A stretch of DNA of 64,000 nt from Marinithermus hydrothermalis DSM 14884 (GTDB lineage Bacteria; Deinococcota; Deinococci; Deinococcales; Marinithermaceae): the NCBI RefSeq assembly GCF_000195335.1, contig NC_015387.1, positions 1,484,001 through 1,548,000 of the forward strand, read 5' to 3'. A program made the position numbers and the translations under genes. Below the pieces are notes generated by a model. It made no database searches and was not told the DNA's origin. It worked only from the letters and a program-made list of their open reading frames with translations. Shown here one piece after another: positions 61,296 to 64,000 of this stretch. Numbering within the stretch: the first letter of the stretch is position 1; every line of letters begins with the position of its first letter.

Positions 61296-62285
61296 TCACC
61301 CCCGCTCGACTCGAAACGGCGTGCGCACCCCCGCGAGCGCGATCTCCCGCGCCGCTTCAGGCGCCCAGGACAAAGCCAGGACCGTGCGGTACGCCCGAAG
61401 GGCCGCCTGCCGGTCCCCCAGAAGGTCCTGTACCTGCCCCAGGCGAGCGAGCACGTACCCAGGAAGGTACGCGGGGTGCTGGAACTCCTTGTGGATCAGG
61501 TCCTCCAGGATGGCTTGAGCTGCCTCCACCCGGCCCGCGGCCAGGTAGATCTGCGCTGCGAGGTACTGCGCTTCCGCGTTACCCACCTCCTGCAGCTGCG
61601 CGACCAGCCCGCCCCAGTCGTCCCCTTCCTCGAGCCGCCACGCCCGGTCCAGCACCGCGCGGTGCCGTTCCGCCTCGGTCGGCTCGTGCCGCCTTGGCCG
61701 CTCTGCCTCGGGCAGCAGCCCAGCAAGGACCGGGTAGTCCAGCACGTCCACCCACACCACGTACCGCCCCTCGGGTAGCGCCCGGAGGGCCTTCGCGACC
61801 CCGCGCATGCGGGCTTCGCGAAACCCGGTCGCCGGCCCCTCCCCAAACAATCTCGCCACCGCTTCGGTGTACGCCCTGAGCTTGAGGAGCACCGGCTCGC
61901 TCCCCAACGCCTCCGGCGTAAGGGGGCGCGTGAGCAAAGCCTGAAGCATCTCATCCAGCCTCGCGGCCTCCTCCAGGTAGGCCTTGCCCTTCTCGAGGCT
62001 TCCCAGGTACTCCCGGAATCGTTCGGCCTCCCCCTGCAACGCCTCCGCATCCTGTCCCAGCGCCTCTACCGGAATCCCGTTTGCCTCGGCCCAGGGCAGC
62101 AGGTGGAACAACCCCAGCTCATCCTTCGCGCGCCACAGGCCCTCAGCCAGCCCCTCGGGGCTGTACGAGGCGAGCAGCACGCGGTCCGGCGCGAACGCGC
62201 GCGTAAGCTCGAGCAGCGTCATCGCGTTGTAGCGCGGGTGGAGCAGGTGCAACGGCCCCAGTGTGGGTACGAGGAGTACGCGCAT
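61296..62285 (-). CDS. TPR-containing protein, unknown function
   Basis: 329 residues. TAGTAT lies 7 nt before the ATG at 62285. The N-terminal third (RVLLVPTLGPLHLLHPRYNAMTLLEL, then VLLASYSPEG) has an alpha/beta look, a helical middle follows, and the C-terminal 110 residues contain TPR-like helices (AQYLAAQIYLAAGRVEAAQAILEDLI, YVLARLGQVQDLLGDRQAALRAYRTVLAL). No catalytic motif is recognised. It diverges from the glycosyltransferase gene with 44 bp between starts. Confidence 0.7.
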   Translation of the reverse strand: MRVLLVPTLGPLHLLHPRYNAMTLLELTRAFAPDRVLLASYSPEGLAEGLWRAKDELGLFHLLPWAEANGIPVEALGQDAEALQGEAERFREYLGSLEKGKAYLEEAARLDEMLQALLTRPLTPEALGSEPVLLKLRAYTEAVARLFGEGPATGFREARMRGVAKALRALPEGRYVVWVDVLDYPVLAGLLPEAERPRRHEPTEAERHRAVLDRAWRLEEGDDWGGLVAQLQEVGNAEAQYLAAQIYLAAGRVEAAQAILEDLIHKEFQHPAYLPGYVLARLGQVQDLLGDRQAALRAYRTVLALSWAPEAAREIALAGVRTPFRVERG

Positions 62286-62329
62286 CGCCCCCATACTACC
62301 GGCTTTGGAACCGGGATAGACTGGAAGCG

Positions 62330-63145
62330 ATGCTCTCGATCGTCGTCGTCTCGTACAACACGCGCGACATCCTCAAGGAGTGCCTCACCCGCCTCGAGGC
62401 GCACTACCCGGAGGCGGAACGCATCGTAGTGGATTCCAGCTCCACCGACGGGTCCGCCGAGATGGTGGCCCGATCCTTTCCCGACGTGCGCCTGGTCCGT
62501 GTGCCCAACCGGGGGTACGCCGCCGCGGTGAACCAGGGGCTCGGCCTCGCCCGGGGCCGGTACGTGGTGGAGATGAACGCGGACGTGTACCTGAACCCCG
62601 GGGACCTCGAGGCCCTCATCGCTGCGCTCGAGGCCGACCCCAAGGCGGCCTTCGCCGGCCCGACCCTCGTCACTCCCGAAGGGCGGCTCCAGAGCTTCGG
62701 CCCCCTGTACGCCCCGAACTACTGGCGGCTCCTCCGGCCGCGGCCCGTACCCTGGATCTCCGGCGCGCTGATCGTGGCCCGCCGCGAGGCCCTCGAGGCG
62801 ATCGGCGGCATGGACGAGCGCTTCTTCTTCTATAACGAGGACCTCGAGTGGTGTACGCGCGCCCGGCGCTTGGGATGGCGGGTGCTGCTCGTGCCACGGC
62901 GCGTGCTGCACCTGGGGGGCGCCTCAACCCCGGAAGACCCGCGGTTCCTGGCGGAAGGGTACCGCGGCGGGCTCTTGTACACCGCGCTCTACTACCCCTG
63001 GCTGCACGGCCTGCACCGCAAGGCGGTGTGGCTCGAGGCACAGCTCCGCCACCGCTGGGACCCCCTGCCCCGGCGTCGGGAGGCGTACCGATTGATCCTG
63101 GAACGCTTGGAGCGGGACGATCTACAAGCACCTTTGGTATCATGA
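62330..63145 (+). CDS. Family 2 glycosyltransferase
   Basis: 271 residues from the ATG at 62330; TAGACT (62317-62322) lies 7 nt upstream. GT-A fold motifs: LSIVVVSYNTRDILKECLTRLE, IVVDSSSTDGSAEMV, the DxD-equivalent MNADVYLNPGDLEALI, and the rhamnosyltransferase-like GALIVARREALEAIGGMDERFFFYNEDLEWCTRARRLGWRV with the ED base. It probably adds a sugar to a cell-surface polysaccharide. It is cytoplasmic with no membrane helix. No other polysaccharide genes are nearby. Confidence 0.92.
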   Translation: MLSIVVVSYNTRDILKECLTRLEAHYPEAERIVVDSSSTDGSAEMVARSFPDVRLVRVPNRGYAAAVNQGLGLARGRYVVEMNADVYLNPGDLEALIAALEADPKAAFAGPTLVTPEGRLQSFGPLYAPNYWRLLRPRPVPWISGALIVARREALEAIGGMDERFFFYNEDLEWCTRARRLGWRVLLVPRRVLHLGGASTPEDPRFLAEGYRGGLLYTALYYPWLHGLHRKAVWLEAQLRHRWDPLPRRREAYRLILERLERDDLQAPLVS

Positions 63146-63194
63146 AGCTGGTCCGGCAGCCGAGCCGCTATCCTATGGAAAGACGGGAGGTGTT

Positions 63195-63761
63195 ATTACG
63201 AGCCTGTTTCTCGCTAGCGCTGTTCTGGGTGTGGTCCTGGCCCTGCTCATCGGCGTCCGAATCCAGGACCTCGGGCGTATCGATCTCCGCGCGCCCTGGG
63301 CGTTCATCGCGGCCGCTCTGGCGGAAGGCGGGTTGGCTTACGCCACGTATCAGGGCCTGCTATCCCCCAGCCTCTCCGGGCCGCTCGCTAAAACCCTGGT
63401 CGTAGGGTTCGTGGGGTACGGCATCTATGCGAACCGCGGGCTTAAAAGCCTCTGGCTTGTGCTGACTGGGTTGGGCCTGAATCTGGCCGTAATGGCGGCC
63501 AACGGCGGGCACATGCCCGTCAGCGCGACCGCGCTTCAGGCCGCGGGCATCGGGCACTGGGTGCCCCTCCTCGAAACCACGCGCGACGGGGTGCACACCC
63601 TCCTCACCCCCACCACCCCGCTGGGGTTCCTCGGGGACACCATCCCCCTCTCCTTTATGCGGAAGGTCATCAGCCCGGGGGACGTGTTCATCCTGTTAGG
63701 GATTATCGGCGTGGTCGTTGAGGGCGGGCTTCGCGCCAAGAAGACCCGGCTCCAGGCGTAA
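63195..63761 (+). CDS. DUF5317 family membrane protein, apparent non-canonical start
   Basis: About 188 residues. ANGGHMPVSATALQAAG and the C-terminal LGDTIPLSFMRKVISPGDVFILLGIIGVVVEGG fit the DUF5317 family. The frame has no ATG, GTG or TTG before 63231, yet the codons from 63195 encode the expected first helix (SLFLASAVLGVVLALLIG). A GGGAGGTG lies at 63185-63192, just ahead of an ATT (63195) and ACG (63198). Starting at the GTG at 63231 would cut the first helix in half. Either a rare ATT/ACG start is used or the true helix is shorter. Confidence 0.7.
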   Translation: MTSLFLASAVLGVVLALLIGVRIQDLGRIDLRAPWAFIAAALAEGGLAYATYQGLLSPSLSGPLAKTLVVGFVGYGIYANRGLKSLWLVLTGLGLNLAVMAANGGHMPVSATALQAAGIGHWVPLLETTRDGVHTLLTPTTPLGFLGDTIPLSFMRKVISPGDVFILLGIIGVVVEGGLRAKKTRLQA

Positions 63762-63783
63762 GCCCCGGTCCCTTAGCGCATAC

Positions 63784-63811
63784 CCCCCATCATCCCCTTA
63801 GAATGGGGGGC
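63784..63811 (+). terminator. Hairpin ahead of the homoisocitrate dehydrogenase gene
   Basis: CCCCCCAT/ATGGGGGG, 8-bp stem with a 12-nt loop. It contains the next gene's likely -10 box TAGAAT (63799-63804), so it may act as a terminator for the upstream gene when transcribed. Confidence 0.45.
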
Positions 63812-63822
63812 GGTGATTGCTG

Positions 63823-64000
63823 ATGGGTCAAACCTACCGGATCTGTCTTATCGAAGGTGACGGGATCGGGCACGAGGTCGTCCCCGCCGCGCGTCGGGTG
63901 CTCGAGGCCACCGGGCTGAAGTTCGAGTTCACCGAGGCCGAAGCGGGCTGGGAAACCTTCGAGAAGTACGGAACCTCCGTCCCGGAGGAAACCGTGGAGA
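63823..64000 (+). CDS. hicd: Homoisocitrate dehydrogenase (N-terminal part, cut by window end)
   Basis: 59 residues visible: [19 protein letters not shown], then [39 protein letters not shown]. This is nearly the opening of Thermus thermophilus homoisocitrate dehydrogenase, an NAD-dependent beta-decarboxylating dehydrogenase of the alpha-aminoadipate lysine pathway; isocitrate or isopropylmalate dehydrogenases diverge more here. The family fold begins with the [10 protein letters not shown] nucleotide-site loop. The gene continues past the window. Confidence 0.88.
   Translation, partial: MGQTYRICLIEGDGIGHEVVPAARRVLEATGLKFEFTEAEAGWETFEKYGTSVPEETVE

Overview
This 64 kb window is high-GC chromosomal DNA. 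I read it as a member of the Thermales (Thermus/Marinithermus/Oceanithermus relatives, phylum Deinococcota). The evidence is: a homoisocitrate dehydrogenase-like gene at the right edge (alpha-aminoadipate lysine route), the futalosine menaquinone genes mqnE/mqnA, a ba3-like heme-copper oxidase pair, the ffh-rpsP-khpA-rimM-trmD-rplS operon, and a dominant promoter style in which a TANNNT -10 box sits 6-8 nt before the start codon (leaderless mRNAs). I saw no insertion sequences, prophage, CRISPR arrays or obviously foreign DNA. Genes are densely packed and many overlap by 1-4 nt.

Layout. 1-6.5 kb: two polar amino-acid ABC importers on the minus strand sharing one ATPase. 6.5-10.2 kb: a cluster-less RlmD-type RNA methyltransferase, hisF, hisIE, glpX. 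10.2-13.3 kb: an ExbB-ExbD operon whose TonB position is filled by a proline-rich spanner fused to a DUF3048 (YerB-like) domain. 13.3-19.1 kb: menaquinone genes, an HtrA protease, buk-ptb. 19.1-23.3 kb: mutS-mutL. 23.4-28.9 kb: sufE, a 2H phosphoesterase, aspartokinase, a GNAT, hom-thrC, two small membrane proteins. 28.9-31.3 kb: an S41 protease-like protein and a 2-phosphoglycerate-kinase-like protein with three ATP-cone repeats. 31.4-31.7 kb: tRNA-Cys and two tRNA-Val. 31.7-34.3 kb: an oxidase pair with an intact CuA subunit II but a subunit I lacking two active-site histidines. 34.4-40.4 kb: a BtrH-like protein, thrS behind an apparent leader-peptide attenuator, paaX, rarA, a degenerate GGDEF membrane protein. 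40.5-45.6 kb: a large secreted Ig-like protein, a class V aminotransferase with a structured leader, dnaJ, ferritin. 45.7-53.5 kb: carB, a cyclase-family hydrolase, a YehZYXW-type osmoprotectant importer. 53.6-57.2 kb: the ffh to rplS operon. 57.3-64 kb: mgtE behind a structured leader, two phosphoribosyltransferases, a DUF151 nuclease, HIT, thioesterase, a TPR protein, a glycosyltransferase, a DUF5317 protein and the start of homoisocitrate dehydrogenase.

Most of the window is housekeeping. Three places stand out. (1) The thrS leader encodes a 16-residue peptide with four consecutive Thr codons, followed by mutually exclusive antiterminator and terminator stems. (2) The ExbB/ExbD/TonB-like operon ends in a DUF3048 domain. 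(3) The oxidase subunit I has Tyr where ba3 oxidases carry the heme a3 proximal His and one CuB His, while its partner keeps a complete CuA site. Secondary signals are an mgtE leader that buries its own ribosome binding site, a 19-bp divergent promoter between rarA and the GGDEF-like gene, and convergent gene pairs that share a 4-nt stop palindrome.
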